Positions 36,328 to 45,787 are shown, counted from the first letter of the stretch. The stretch: 51,748 bases of DNA from Erysipelotrichaceae bacterium (GCA_021769225.1 JAETTH010000008.1:1-51748), one strand, 5' to 3'. Notes: generated by a model not told the origin, from the sequence alone. Numbers and translations: made by a program.

Positions 36328-37293
36328 ATGCTATTTAAGAAGAAAATTTTGTACAAAGATTGGTTGTGGTATTGGATGCAAAAGAAAAAAGATTATATTA
36401 AAGAATCAACATACTCAAATTATTCAAATATTATTTCTAACCATATAATTCCTGATCTTGGAAATATTAAACTTTCTAATTTGAATAATAAACTAATTCA
36501 AGAATATTTGATAAATAAATATAAAACAGGTAGGCTAGATGGAAATGGTGGACTATCAAATAAGACAATACGCGATATAATTGCAGTAGTTAAAAGTAGT
36601 CTAAAATATGCAATAAAAGAAGAAATGATAAATAATATAAATCTTGATTTTACATATCCTAAAATTGGAAATAAAGATAAAATTTATATTATTCCAAAGA
36701 AAGATCAGGAAAAGCTTATTACATATATAAAGCAAAATGAGAATACTAGAAGCTTAGGAGTTTTATTAGCTTTATATTCTGGAATAAGAATTGGAGAACT
36801 GTGTGCTCTACAATGGAAAGATATAGATTTCAAAAATAATATTTTGCATATAAGTAAAACATTGCAAAGAATTTATATAAAAGATAATAAAGAGTCAGTT
36901 TCTAAAATAATAATAACAAATCCTAAAACGCATAATGCTGAAAGAGATATACCACTTAATAAAAGATTTGCCGATATATTGAAAAAATATCAAACTAAAT
37001 CAAATAACTATATACTATCTAACTGTGATAAGTGGATAGAACCTAGAACATATAGAAGATATTTCAAAAAATGTCTAGATAAAGCAAAAATTGGTCAGAT
37101 CAATTTTCATGGGTTAAGACATACTTTTGCTACCAATTGTATAAAACTTGGTGTTGATTATAAAACAGTTAGTGAATTACTTGGACATGCAAATGTCAAT
37201 ATAACATTAAATTTATATGTTCATCCTCAAATGTCACAGAAAAAGAAATGTATTGACTTAATATGTAAAAATTTTTATGAGAAGTCTCCTTAA
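36328..37293 (+). CDS. Tyrosine recombinase of the hsdS inversion system
   Basis: A 321-residue phage-integrase-family recombinase. The N-terminal SAM-like domain (about 1-115) has 'WLWYWMQKKKDYIKESTYSN'. In the catalytic domain Arg I is in 'LYSGIRIGELCALQWKDIDF', His-x-x-Arg in 'NFHGLRHTFATNCIKLG', His/Trp box in 'LGHANVNITLNLY', and the nucleophile Tyr in 'LNLYVHPQ'. RBS GGAGGTG precedes ATG 36328, and TATAAT sits at about 36303. Lying between two inverted hsdS genes and 39-bp inverted repeats, it most likely inverts this cassette. It is distinct from the element's own integrase at 49.3-50.5 kb. Confidence 0.9.
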   Translation: MLFKKKILYKDWLWYWMQKKKDYIKESTYSNYSNIISNHIIPDLGNIKLSNLNNKLIQEYLINKYKTGRLDGNGGLSNKTIRDIIAVVKSSLKYAIKEEMINNINLDFTYPKIGNKDKIYIIPKKDQEKLITYIKQNENTRSLGVLLALYSGIRIGELCALQWKDIDFKNNILHISKTLQRIYIKDNKESVSKIIITNPKTHNAERDIPLNKRFADILKKYQTKSNNYILSNCDKWIEPRTYRRYFKKCLDKAKIGQINFHGLRHTFATNCIKLGVDYKTVSELLGHANVNITLNLYVHPQMSQKKKCIDLICKNFYEKSP

Positions 37294-37347
37294 GGTTATT
37301 TACTTTTTTTGAATTTTGTGATAAATATATTATGAATGATTATAACC

Positions 37348-37386
37348 TTTAAGGTTGAAACTTAAGGACAGATTGGAAGTGAGAAA
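37348..37386. repeat. 39-bp terminal inverted repeat, right arm
   Basis: Perfect inverted copy of 36255-36293, ending two bases before the hsdS2 start codon. GGAAGTGAG inside it acts as the RBS for both hsdS genes. Confidence 0.9.
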
Positions 37387-37387
37387 A

Positions 37388-38539
37388 ATGCTAGCTCCTA
37401 AACTGAGGTTTAAAGAATTTAATGATGAATGGAAAAAAGAAAGATTAAACAAGATTTCAACAATAAATCCTAAAAGTGATAATTTACCAAATAAATTTAT
37501 ATATATTGATTTGGAAAGTGTCCAAAAAGGAATTCTACTTAATAAAAACATTATTAATAAAATTCATGCACCAAGTAGAGCACAAAGAACAGTAAAATTA
37601 AATGATATTTTGTTTCAAACTGTAAGACCATATCAACAAAATAACTACTTTGTAAGTGAAGTTTGTGATATTCCTTATATTGCATCTACCGGGTATGCTT
37701 TAATACGAACAAATCAAGATCCATACTTTATATATACTTTAATGCATAGGCAAGATTTTTTAAATAAAGTTCTGGACATGTGCACAGGTACAAGTTTTCC
37801 AGCAATAAATTCTAATGATTTAGGAACAATAGAAATCAAAATACCATTAAAAAAAGAGCAAGAAAAAATATCAGAATTATTTAGTCTATTAAATAAAAAA
37901 ATAGAACTACAACAAAGAAAAATAGAAGTCCTTAAGATGTATAAAAGAGGGTTAATCCATAAAATTTTTGATAATAATAAAAATATATCCAATCAATATA
38001 AAATCTCTGAGTGCATTAATATTTTCGACAGGAAAACAACAAAAAATAATGAATTTACTATATTATCCTCAACAAAAGATGGCATTAAAATTCAAGATGA
38101 TTATTTTAATAGACAAACAGCTAGTGTAAATAATATCGGATATAAAATAATTCCTCGTAATTATATTACATATCGTTCTATGAGTGATACAGGCGATTTT
38201 TATTTTAATATTCAAAATATTATAGATATTGGTATAGTTAGCCCTGCATACCCCGTATTTAATACAATTGATACTATTGATATAAATTATTTTACTAATT
38301 ATATTAATTTTTCTTCTCAATTTAAAAATCAAATTTTGATTAACAAAGAAGGCGGAACAAGATTTGCACTAAGCATAAGTAAATTTTCTGATTTAGTAAT
38401 TGAATTGCCTAAATATGAAATACAATTATATTATTCAAGAATAATATCTAATACTGATAAAAAAATAATTGTTGAAGAAAATAAGCTTAAGAGTTTAAAT
38501 ATATTAAAAAAATCATTACTACAACAAATGTTCATATAA
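37388..38539 (+). CDS. hsdS: Type I restriction specificity subunit HsdS, copy 2
   Basis: A 383-residue HsdS, inverted relative to hsdS1. The first 16 residues 'MLAPKLRFKEFNDEWK' and the central helix 'KEQEKISELFSLLNKKIELQ' are shared with copy 1. Both recognition domains (about 17-155 and 205-355) differ from those of copy 1. It ends 'LLQQMFI' like copy 1. It is complete, so both specificities could be made at once. It is convergent with hsdM and cannot be cotranscribed with it in this orientation. I take ATG 37388, preceded by GGAAGTGAG, as the start. Confidence 0.9.
   Translation: MLAPKLRFKEFNDEWKKERLNKISTINPKSDNLPNKFIYIDLESVQKGILLNKNIINKIHAPSRAQRTVKLNDILFQTVRPYQQNNYFVSEVCDIPYIASTGYALIRTNQDPYFIYTLMHRQDFLNKVLDMCTGTSFPAINSNDLGTIEIKIPLKKEQEKISELFSLLNKKIELQQRKIEVLKMYKRGLIHKIFDNNKNISNQYKISECINIFDRKTTKNNEFTILSSTKDGIKIQDDYFNRQTASVNNIGYKIIPRNYITYRSMSDTGDFYFNIQNIIDIGIVSPAYPVFNTIDTIDINYFTNYINFSSQFKNQILINKEGGTRFALSISKFSDLVIELPKYEIQLYYSRIISNTDKKIIVEENKLKSLNILKKSLLQQMFI
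37853..37946 (+). repeat. 94-bp central inverted repeat, hsdS2 copy
   Basis: Perfect inverted match of 35630-35723. Identity over 94 bp in otherwise diverged genes indicates recent or ongoing exchange. Confidence 0.9.
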
Positions 38540-38573
38540 AATGACTACACCAATTAAGTGTAGGCATTTTTTC
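38540..38573. terminator. Terminator between hsdS2 and hsdM
   Basis: Stem AATGACTACAC / GTGTAGGCATT (one mismatch, 7-base loop) followed by six T on the plus strand. It lies between two convergent stop codons. Confidence 0.75.
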
Positions 38574-40148
38574 TTATTTCAATTCTTTAAGTCCTAATTC
38601 TTTAAGATATTTATTAAGTTCTTGCGTTACCTCTTTATCTTCTTTATCAATCTTTTCAAGTTCATCATATAATGCATCCAAATCAATTTCTTCCTCTTCT
38701 TCGAAAGTATCAACATATCTAGGAATATTTAAATTACATTCGTTTTCTTTAATTTCTTCCATTGTTGCAAGATGACAATATTTTTCAACTTCTTTACGCT
38801 CTTTATATGTTTTTATAATTTTTTCTATATCTTCATCTCTTAATCTATTTTGATTTTTCCCAGGTTCGAAATCTTTTGATGCATCTATAAATATTACATC
38901 ATCATATTTTTTACATTTTTTAAATACTAATATACAAGTAGGAATTGATGTTCCATAAAATATATTAGCTGGTAACCCAATAACTGCATCTAAATAATTT
39001 TTATCTTCCACTAAATATTTTCTAATTATTCCTTCACTTGCTCCTCTAAATAATACTCCATGTGGTAAAACTACTGCCATTGTTCCATTATCATCTAATA
39101 AATAAATCATATGTTGTATAAAAGCAAAATCTGCTTTTGATTTTGGTGCTAATTTTCCATATGCACTAAATCTTTCATCATCCATAAATTTAGCATCTGC
39201 AGACCAGTTAGCAGAATATGGTGGATTAGCTACAATAGCTTGAAATCTCATCTTCATATGTTGTTCGCAAGGTTTTTCTAATGTATCTCCATTATATATG
39301 TCAAATCTGTTAAATGGCACATTATGTAATAGCATATTCATTCTTGCCAAGTTATATGTTGTACCAACTTTTTCTTGACCATAAAAACTACTTACTTTAA
39401 CATCTTTTTGTTTTGCAACCCTCAATAATAGTGAACCTGAACCACAAGTTGGATCATACACATTTTTTATGTCTTTATTATCCATAGTAACAATTTGGGC
39501 TAAAATATTTGAAACTTGTTGAGGAGTATAATATTCACCTGCTTTTTTACCTGCACTTGCAGCAAATTGACCAATTAAATATTCATATGCATCTCCTAAA
39601 ACATCTATTTCAGTATCTTCAAATTCAAAATCTATATCATTTATTTTTTGCATAATTGTACCAATTAATTTACTTTTTTCTGCTTCTCCTCTACCTAACT
39701 TAGATGAGTTTAAATCCATATCTTCAAATAAATTTTCAAAGTCATGTTGACTAGCATTTCCAAAAGTAGAATCTTGCAATTTTGAAATTGCTTTACTTAA
39801 TATTGATATATCAAAATTACCTGTTTCTATCAGCTTTATTAAATTTGAAAATAAATATTCTGGCTTTATAACGTATCCACAATCACTATCTTTTATTAAA
39901 TCTTCAATAATAGCTTCTTTATATTCCTTGTTTTGCCATGCTTTCTCATATGTAATCTTATCCTGATTTAATAATTTTGTAGTTACATATTTAACTAACT
40001 TTTCTGAAAGGAATCTATAAAATATCAATCCTAATATATAATTTTTGAACTCTGAAGCATCCATAGAACCTCTTAAATCATTTGCCATACTCCATAATTT
40101 TGAATGCAATTCTGCTTGTTGTTTACTTTGTTTCTCTGCTACTCCCAT
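38574..40148 (-). CDS. hsdM: Type I methyltransferase subunit HsdM
   Basis: A 524-residue HsdM. N-terminal helical domain 'LWSMANDLRGSMDASEFKNY', then 'GEYYTPQQVSNILAQIV', SAM-binding 'VYDPTCGSGSLLLRV', and catalytic NPPY in 'AIVANPPYSANW'. With HsdS it methylates adenine in the recognition site. It follows hsdR by 14 bp in one operon. Confidence 0.96.
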   Translation of the reverse strand: MGVAEKQSKQQAELHSKLWSMANDLRGSMDASEFKNYILGLIFYRFLSEKLVKYVTTKLLNQDKITYEKAWQNKEYKEAIIEDLIKDSDCGYVIKPEYLFSNLIKLIETGNFDISILSKAISKLQDSTFGNASQHDFENLFEDMDLNSSKLGRGEAEKSKLIGTIMQKINDIDFEFEDTEIDVLGDAYEYLIGQFAASAGKKAGEYYTPQQVSNILAQIVTMDNKDIKNVYDPTCGSGSLLLRVAKQKDVKVSSFYGQEKVGTTYNLARMNMLLHNVPFNRFDIYNGDTLEKPCEQHMKMRFQAIVANPPYSANWSADAKFMDDERFSAYGKLAPKSKADFAFIQHMIYLLDDNGTMAVVLPHGVLFRGASEGIIRKYLVEDKNYLDAVIGLPANIFYGTSIPTCILVFKKCKKYDDVIFIDASKDFEPGKNQNRLRDEDIEKIIKTYKERKEVEKYCHLATMEEIKENECNLNIPRYVDTFEEEEEIDLDALYDELEKIDKEDKEVTQELNKYLKELGLKELK

Positions 40149-40162
40149 AATTATTTACACCT

Positions 40163-42919
40163 CTATTTGAATTTTTCTATTAAATTTACTATAAACTCTT
40201 TAATAGACTTTGTTATTTTAACTTTCTCTATTAATGGTTTATCTATTTTCTCTTTTATTAATCCTGTATCTAATACACCTGAATATTCATATTCACTTAC
40301 AATGTCGTTTAATAAATCTATATCAATATCATATTTTTTTGCCTCATTTATAATAGCTTGTCTACGTTGTTCATCCAAAAAGTTATAATAATTTTCTTCA
40401 ATTGAATCTTCTTCATTTAATTTTGGCATTATTGAATTTAAAAAATCTCTTATTAAATCTGATTTCAATCTTAAATCCTTATTATCTGCATTTTCCAATT
40501 TCTTTAAGATGTCTTTTATATCTTTATCCTTTTGTACTGAATCTTTCATGTCAATTGATTTAATTAAATTCATAATGTAATCTACATTTATTTTGTCAGT
40601 ATACATTAACTCTAACTCAAAGTCTATGTCATCTAAAATAGTTACTTTCTTTTCATCACCTTTTGGAATTACTGTGTCTAAGTATTTACTTTTATAATCC
40701 AAATATTCTTGATTAGATATTAGAACCTCATCTTCAGTAAATTTAAATTCTCTAAATATTTTTAGTTTTACTAATATTCTTGTTAATTCTCGAAATGTTA
40801 ATACAAACTTTTTCTTTTCTTCCTCAGATTGAATATTATCAACTGAATCCACTGTTGGTGCTGTTTCTTTTAATTGTTTTACTGTCTCTACAAATTTTTC
40901 TTTATAAAACTCATAAGATTTTAATAATACTTCATCTGGATCACTTGTATCTGAAAAAATTCTAATTGCTTCATCAACAGCTTTTTTTGTTGTTCTAAAG
41001 CTTACAATATTCCCTTGTGTCTTAGCTGTTTTATGAACCCTATTTGTTCTTGAAAATGCTTGTATTAAATCATGATGTTTTAATCTTTTATCTACATATA
41101 AAGTATTTAGTGTCTTACTATCAAATCCTGTCAAAAACATATTTACCACAATCAATATATCTATTTCTGCATTTTTTACTTTCTTTGATACATCTTTGAA
41201 GTATGCATCAAATGTAGCTAAAGAATAATTAGTATCAAAAGTTTTATTATAATCATCCATTATTCTTTGAAGAGCTTGGAATGATAATTCATCTTTTCCT
41301 TCATATTCTTCATTCGGACCATATGTAAATATTGCTGCAATTTTCAAATTTGTATTTTTTGATTTAAAGCAATCATAATATTTTACTAATTGAGGAATAC
41401 TTGCTGTCGCAAAAATAGAAGTATATTGCATATCATTTGTTTTTAGTGGATGCATAGTAAGAATTCCTTCAACTATATTATTAATTCTTTCATCTGCTCC
41501 ATACGCTTCTTCTGTATCTATTCCTTCTACCTCTTCATCATATAAAACATTATCTAAATTTGAGTCTATTGTTTTATAATAATCTACAGAAAATCCCAAT
41601 ACATTTCTGTCGCTAATGGCATCTTTTAATAAATATTTGTGTAAACATTTTCCAAAAATATCCGCAGTAGTTCTTCCATCTAAACTTTTATTAATTGAAA
41701 ATCTTGGTGTTCCTGTAAATCCGAAATATTGGGCATTATTAAAATGTTGTTCTATAACTTTATGCATATCTCCAAATTGACTTCTATGACATTCGTCAAT
41801 TATAAATACTACCTTTTCATCTTTGTATTTATCCATTAACTCTGCATATCTAGGATTATTAATAGCATTAGCCATTTTTTGTATTGTGGTAATTATTAAT
41901 GGTTTTGTTGAATCTTCAATATTCTTTACTAATCTATATGTACTATTATTGAAATCAACGCATTCTGGTTCAAATTTATTAAACTCATCATAAGTTTGTG
42001 TATCTAAGTCTTTTCTATCTACCAAGAAAAAGACTTGTTTTATACTTGGTTCATTTGCTAATATTTGACTAGTTTTAAATGATGTTAATGTTTTTCCTGA
42101 TCCAGTAGTGTGCCAAATATACCCATTATTACTAGTTTCTAGTGCTTGATGTACTAAAGCCTCAACAGCATATATTTGATATGGTCTTAAAACCATTAGT
42201 TGCTTATCTGTTTCATTTATTACCATATATCTTGCAATAATTTTAGACATATAACATTTTTCTAAAAATCGTGTAGTAAAATCATTTAAATTACTAACTC
42301 TAACATTATTTTCATCTGTCCAGTAAAAAGTATATCCAAAATTTATCTCACTGTCTGTGTTTGCAAAATATTTTGTATTAACACCATTACTTACAACATA
42401 AAGTTGAATAAATTTATATAATTCTTTATATGACGTTCTTCTATATCTTTCTATCTGATTGACTGCTTCTTTTAATTCTTTTCCTCGAGCTTTTAATTCT
42501 ATTTGTGTTACTGGAATACCATTTATAAATAATGTTACATCATATCGTGTTTCAGCTTCTCCTGTAATGCTCGTTATTTGATTAGAAACTTGATATGTAT
42601 TTTTACACCATTGTCTTTTATTGAATAATTCAATATAAATTTTCTTTCCGTCATCTCTTTCTATGCATTGTTTTTCTCTTAAGATTTTAGCACTGGAAAA
42701 CACACCTTTCCCAGTAATCATATTATATAATCTTTCAAATTCCTTATCTGACAAATCTTTCCCATTAAGTTCTTCACTGTTATGAATATTAATTTGTTTT
42801 CTAAAATTATTTTTTACATCATCAATGTTTTTCAAGCTTACTTTTTCATACCCTAATATTTGTAGATGTTTTATTAACCTTTCTTCAAGCATAGCTTCGC
42901 TTTCATGTTCATATGACAT
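40163..42919 (-). CDS. hsdR: Type I restriction subunit HsdR
   Basis: A 918-residue HsdR. The N-terminal nuclease has the D...E-x-K motif in 'RYDVTLFINGIPVTQIELKA'. The translocase has Walker A 'IWHTTGSGKTLTSFK', DEAD-box 'VVFIIDECHRSQFG', motif III 'GFTGTPRF', and 'FSRTNRVH' (motif VI). The C-terminal helical region binds HsdM. It moves DNA past the complex and cuts unmethylated DNA at a distance. It starts with ATG 42919. Confidence 0.96.
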   Translation of the reverse strand: MSYEHESEAMLEERLIKHLQILGYEKVSLKNIDDVKNNFRKQINIHNSEELNGKDLSDKEFERLYNMITGKGVFSSAKILREKQCIERDDGKKIYIELFNKRQWCKNTYQVSNQITSITGEAETRYDVTLFINGIPVTQIELKARGKELKEAVNQIERYRRTSYKELYKFIQLYVVSNGVNTKYFANTDSEINFGYTFYWTDENNVRVSNLNDFTTRFLEKCYMSKIIARYMVINETDKQLMVLRPYQIYAVEALVHQALETSNNGYIWHTTGSGKTLTSFKTSQILANEPSIKQVFFLVDRKDLDTQTYDEFNKFEPECVDFNNSTYRLVKNIEDSTKPLIITTIQKMANAINNPRYAELMDKYKDEKVVFIIDECHRSQFGDMHKVIEQHFNNAQYFGFTGTPRFSINKSLDGRTTADIFGKCLHKYLLKDAISDRNVLGFSVDYYKTIDSNLDNVLYDEEVEGIDTEEAYGADERINNIVEGILTMHPLKTNDMQYTSIFATASIPQLVKYYDCFKSKNTNLKIAAIFTYGPNEEYEGKDELSFQALQRIMDDYNKTFDTNYSLATFDAYFKDVSKKVKNAEIDILIVVNMFLTGFDSKTLNTLYVDKRLKHHDLIQAFSRTNRVHKTAKTQGNIVSFRTTKKAVDEAIRIFSDTSDPDEVLLKSYEFYKEKFVETVKQLKETAPTVDSVDNIQSEEEKKKFVLTFRELTRILVKLKIFREFKFTEDEVLISNQEYLDYKSKYLDTVIPKGDEKKVTILDDIDFELELMYTDKINVDYIMNLIKSIDMKDSVQKDKDIKDILKKLENADNKDLRLKSDLIRDFLNSIMPKLNEEDSIEENYYNFLDEQRRQAIINEAKKYDIDIDLLNDIVSEYEYSGVLDTGLIKEKIDKPLIEKVKITKSIKEFIVNLIEKFK

Positions 42920-43013
42920 TATTTATTCCCCCAACAATTATTCATAATAATTCTATTATATTTTATATCACAAAACGACATTTTTCTCAACAGGTACTTC
43001 TAAATATTTACAA

Positions 43014-43637
43014 TTAATTCCTATGAAAAAAATGATCATATGGATAACCGGCTTTAATATATAATTCTGTCAATTTCATTTTGTATTTTTCTAATAGTTC
43101 TAAATACTTTTGTTTAAATACATTTTTACAAATCCATTCCACTCCTTTACACGATATAACAACTTTTCCATCAATATAAGATTTATATTCACCTAATCCA
43201 CTATCACACATTTTATTAATAGCTTTTCTTATAGTAATTTCTTCTCTATTAAAATATTTGCATAGTTGTTTTATATCCATATCCTCATTCCACCAATTTT
43301 CATCATGCTCTAATCCTAATAGTTCTTCATATTGTATTATTCTATCTTCAAAAAAATCAACATCAGCATCAATTAATGATTTTTCTTTATTAAAATACAC
43401 TTGTAACAACCATGCATATCCTTCATCTAAAATAAAATATTTTCTACTTTTTACTTTCTCACTTCTCCATCTACAAGTTGGATGTTTTTTTAGCATAACT
43501 TCTATAGCTTTTCTTAAATCCTCATGTGTTATTTCTTTTCCATATTTAGTAGTAACACCTAGCAACTGAAATCTCTTTAAGATTTTATTATATGATAAGA
43601 AAATACTATCTAAAGCTTGCTCCGAACTCCTCCACAT
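43014..43637 (-). CDS. Unknown protein of the element's core module
   Basis: About 207 residues, soluble. It has a helical N-terminus, a region rich in aromatic and acidic residues ('GLEHDENWWNEDMDIKQLCKYF') and a likely helix-turn-helix ('LCKYFNREEITIRKAINKMC'). GGAAG precedes a cluster of starts (GTG 43646, ATG 43643, ATG 43637); 43637 has the best spacing. It lies after the hairpin region in the direction of transcription. I do not recognise a family. A DNA-binding role, perhaps in replication or control of the element, is possible. Confidence 0.6.
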   Translation of the reverse strand: MWRSSEQALDSIFLSYNKILKRFQLLGVTTKYGKEITHEDLRKAIEVMLKKHPTCRWRSEKVKSRKYFILDEGYAWLLQVYFNKEKSLIDADVDFFEDRIIQYEELLGLEHDENWWNEDMDIKQLCKYFNREEITIRKAINKMCDSGLGEYKSYIDGKVVISCKGVEWICKNVFKQKYLELLEKYKMKLTELYIKAGYPYDHFFHRN

Positions 43638-43695
43638 TTTCATCACTTCCTATTATAAAAATTTATTAATGCTAGTTCACGAAGCATTAATAATT

Positions 43696-43897
43696 AGCAA
43701 AATTTATTTTGCTCGAATATAGGTAGTATTTTTTAGTACCTAATATTCGCCAGCTTGGTGTTTTGACACCCTTTTTGCTGTTTAGGGAAAAATCCCTAAA
43801 ACCCTTTTTGTCTCTCCGAGGGAAATTTTTATTCATTTTTTAGTAATTCTTGTTTGTATTTTAGAAAAAGTTTGAACAAAAAATTCAAACTTTTTCT
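43696..43897. other. Array of consecutive hairpins (candidate origin or oriT)
   Basis: Within the 303-bp gap between the dnaC-like gene and the next gene lie five separate stems. They are AGCAAAA/TTTTGCT (43696-43713), CGAATAT/ATATTCG (43714-43749), GGTGT/ACACC (43757-43770), TTTAGGGA/TCCCTAAA (43781-43800) and a perfect 14-bp stem AGAAAAAGTTTGAA (43863-43897). No gene fits. The last may be a terminator. The others directly follow the replication genes, as an origin or a transfer-origin mimic might; a structured RNA is also possible. Confidence 0.5.
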
Positions 43898-43949
43898 ATT
43901 TACAATTAATATAATTTATATTATAATTTTATTAGATATTTAGATTGAG

Positions 43950-44804
43950 TTAGCAAATAGTTTGGTCGCTTATGCTAACTTTTTCTTTTGCTTTTATTTC
44001 TCCTACAATTGAAATTCCATAACACATTTCATTAAGAACTCCAACAATTTCTTCTGCAATTTTTGTATCATTTTCAGTAGATGATTGTTCAATTAATTGC
44101 TCTTTATTATATCTAGTTGTAATAACAATTGGTAATTCATTATCATATCGGCTACGAATAATTTTATATAGTTTTTCTAGAGCCCATCTGCTTAAATTTT
44201 CATTACCAAAATCATCAATAATTAACATATCTACATTAGAATATAGTTCGATAATTTGCGTTTCTGATAATCCATCTTTATTAAATGATTCTTTAATTTT
44301 ATCAATGATAGAACTACTTTTTTCCATTAATACAATTTTGTTTTGTTCAATCATTTTATTAGCAATACAAGCTACTAAATATGTTTTTTCATAACCTATA
44401 TTTCCAAAAATTATTAATCCATTTTTCATTTCGGATTTAACACATAAATCTGTGAATTTTATTAATTGATTTATAATAAATGTATCTTCATATGTATCAC
44501 TAACATTTTCAAAATTATATTTTTGTAATCTCTTTTTCATATAGTTATCTTTATAAATATTATTTATAATTTTCCTATACTTCTCTTGTCTTTGTTTTTC
44601 TTCTTGTTCTAAATCGATTTTTTTCCAAAATTGAACTGCTTTTTCACAATTACATCTTTCATATTCAATCATATTTTTATCGTAATTTGCATACAAGTAA
44701 TCCAATCCAATTGGATTTAAATTTTTATTACAGAATCCACATTTTACACCTTCATTGGCGATAACTTTATAACTTAAATTCTTTAAATCCACTTCTATTC
44801 TCAT
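43950..44804 (-). CDS. DnaC-like helicase loader ATPase
   Basis: A 284-residue AAA+ protein of the DnaC/IstB type. A zinc-like pair near the N-terminus, 'CGFCNKNLNPIG' and 'RCNCEKA', is followed by the ATPase. Its Walker A region, 'GLIIFGNIGYEKTYLVACIA', has Y-E where G-x-G/S is usual; this deviates from GxxGxGKT and could weaken ATP binding. Walker B is 'VDMLIIDDFGNENLSRWALE' and sensor 1 'PIVITTRYNKEQL'. It should load the host replicative helicase at the element's origin. Its start overlaps the replisome-organizer gene by 38 bp. Confidence 0.85.
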   Translation of the reverse strand: MRIEVDLKNLSYKVIANEGVKCGFCNKNLNPIGLDYLYANYDKNMIEYERCNCEKAVQFWKKIDLEQEEKQRQEKYRKIINNIYKDNYMKKRLQKYNFENVSDTYEDTFIINQLIKFTDLCVKSEMKNGLIIFGNIGYEKTYLVACIANKMIEQNKIVLMEKSSSIIDKIKESFNKDGLSETQIIELYSNVDMLIIDDFGNENLSRWALEKLYKIIRSRYDNELPIVITTRYNKEQLIEQSSTENDTKIAEEIVGVLNEMCYGISIVGEIKAKEKVSISDQTIC

Positions 44805-45276
44805 CTCCTTCTTTTTCTATTTTATTTCTAATCTTTTTCTCTTCTTTAGTGTTACGTTGCGTTACTGTAACGTTACTTTTTTCTTTTTCACTTTTCATTT
44901 TTTCACGATATTTTTGTTGCCTTAAGCAATTTTGTAGTCTAATTTCTTCAAGTTTATCAGCACTTTGGTACTTAGACCAGTTTTTGATTTTATAAAAATC
45001 ATCTTCTATAATAATCATTTTTAATTCTTCAAACTTTTCCAAACATTTTGTAATTTTTTTCCTAGACTTTCCCATAATCTTTGAAAATTCATCAACTGTC
45101 ATTGGTTTATCTTCTGTTATTGATAATCTACCTTGATAATTACATTTCATTGCTATTGTTAAAAGTTGTATCCATACTCTAATTAGTGTATCTCCATCCT
45201 TTTCGCTTTCTATCAATTTTATTTTGTTATTATCAAAAAAATCCGTAGATAATTTTAACCATTGTAAATTTGCCAT
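44767..45276 (-). CDS. Phage replisome organizer-like protein
   Basis: A 169-residue protein. The N-terminal 'WLKLSTDFFDNNKIKLIESE' and 'GDTLIRVWIQLLTIAMKCN' matches the N-terminal domain of phage replisome organizers. A winged-helix region 'TVDEFSKIMGKSRKKITKCLEKF' follows. The C-terminal 60 residues are Lys/Glu-rich. Such proteins bind the origin and recruit the DnaC-like loader encoded next. RBS AGGAGGAT precedes ATG 45276. Confidence 0.85.
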   Translation of the reverse strand: MANLQWLKLSTDFFDNNKIKLIESEKDGDTLIRVWIQLLTIAMKCNYQGRLSITEDKPMTVDEFSKIMGKSRKKITKCLEKFEELKMIIIEDDFYKIKNWSKYQSADKLEEIRLQNCLRQQKYREKMKSEKEKSNVTVTQRNTKEEKKIRNKIEKEGDENRSGFKEFKL

Positions 45277-45304
45277 ATCCTCCTTTCCTCACTTCCTTTA
45301 GAAT

Positions 45305-45502
45305 CTAATCTATTGATTCTTGTTCCATTTTTGTTAAATATTCATCTAAAGCTTGTACTCTAAATAAATATTTTCCACCAACTTTTGAACATGGTATTTG
45401 TTTTCTTCTTACTAATTGATTTATCAACCAGTAGGATATTCCTAAATACTCAGATGCTTCTTTCATCGTTAGTGTTGTTCGTTGTATTTTTTCGATTATC
45501 AC
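45305..45502 (-). CDS. Excisionase-like MerR-type HTH protein
   Basis: A 65-residue protein of the helix-turn-helix excisionase family: 'TMKEASEYLGISYWLINQLV' then 'RRKQIPCSKVGGKYLFR', the typical wing. It probably serves as the directionality factor for the integrase or as a small regulator. RBS AGGAGG precedes ATG 45502. It is the first gene of the leftward replication module. Confidence 0.8.
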   Translation of the reverse strand: MIIEKIQRTTLTMKEASEYLGISYWLINQLVRRKQIPCSKVGGKYLFRVQALDEYLTKMEQESID

Positions 45503-45787
45503 TGTTTTTTCCTCCTTTCTCTTGTTAATAATTGTATTATATTTTGCATAATTAACTTTGTAAAGACCTTATTTTTTATTTTGATAATTCCAAAAATTTT
45601 TTTAAAATCAATTTTATCATTAACAAATAGCTCTAAAAAGCTATATTTCAGTTATTAAATTTTAATATCAATATTTTTTTAGCACTAATATTTCTTTTTA
45701 AATGATACTATAAAATTTTTATTATTGACGTTTGTTAATTATCGTGATATTATATTTTTGATTAACAAAGTTTTGTGAGGTATTTTT
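45503..45787. promoter_or_regulatory. Divergent control region with repeated ATTAACAAA sites
   Basis: Leftward promoter: TTTACA and TATAAT, 17 bases apart (45536-45564). Rightward promoter: TTGACG and TATTAT, 17 bases apart (45725-45753). TTTGTTAAT (45731-45739) and ATTAACAAA (45761-45769) form an inverted pair around the rightward -10. A third ATTAACAAA lies at 45619-45627 and a partial copy (TTGTTAATA) at 45523. This looks like an operator set for a repressor that controls both transcripts; the repressor is not identified. Confidence 0.6.
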
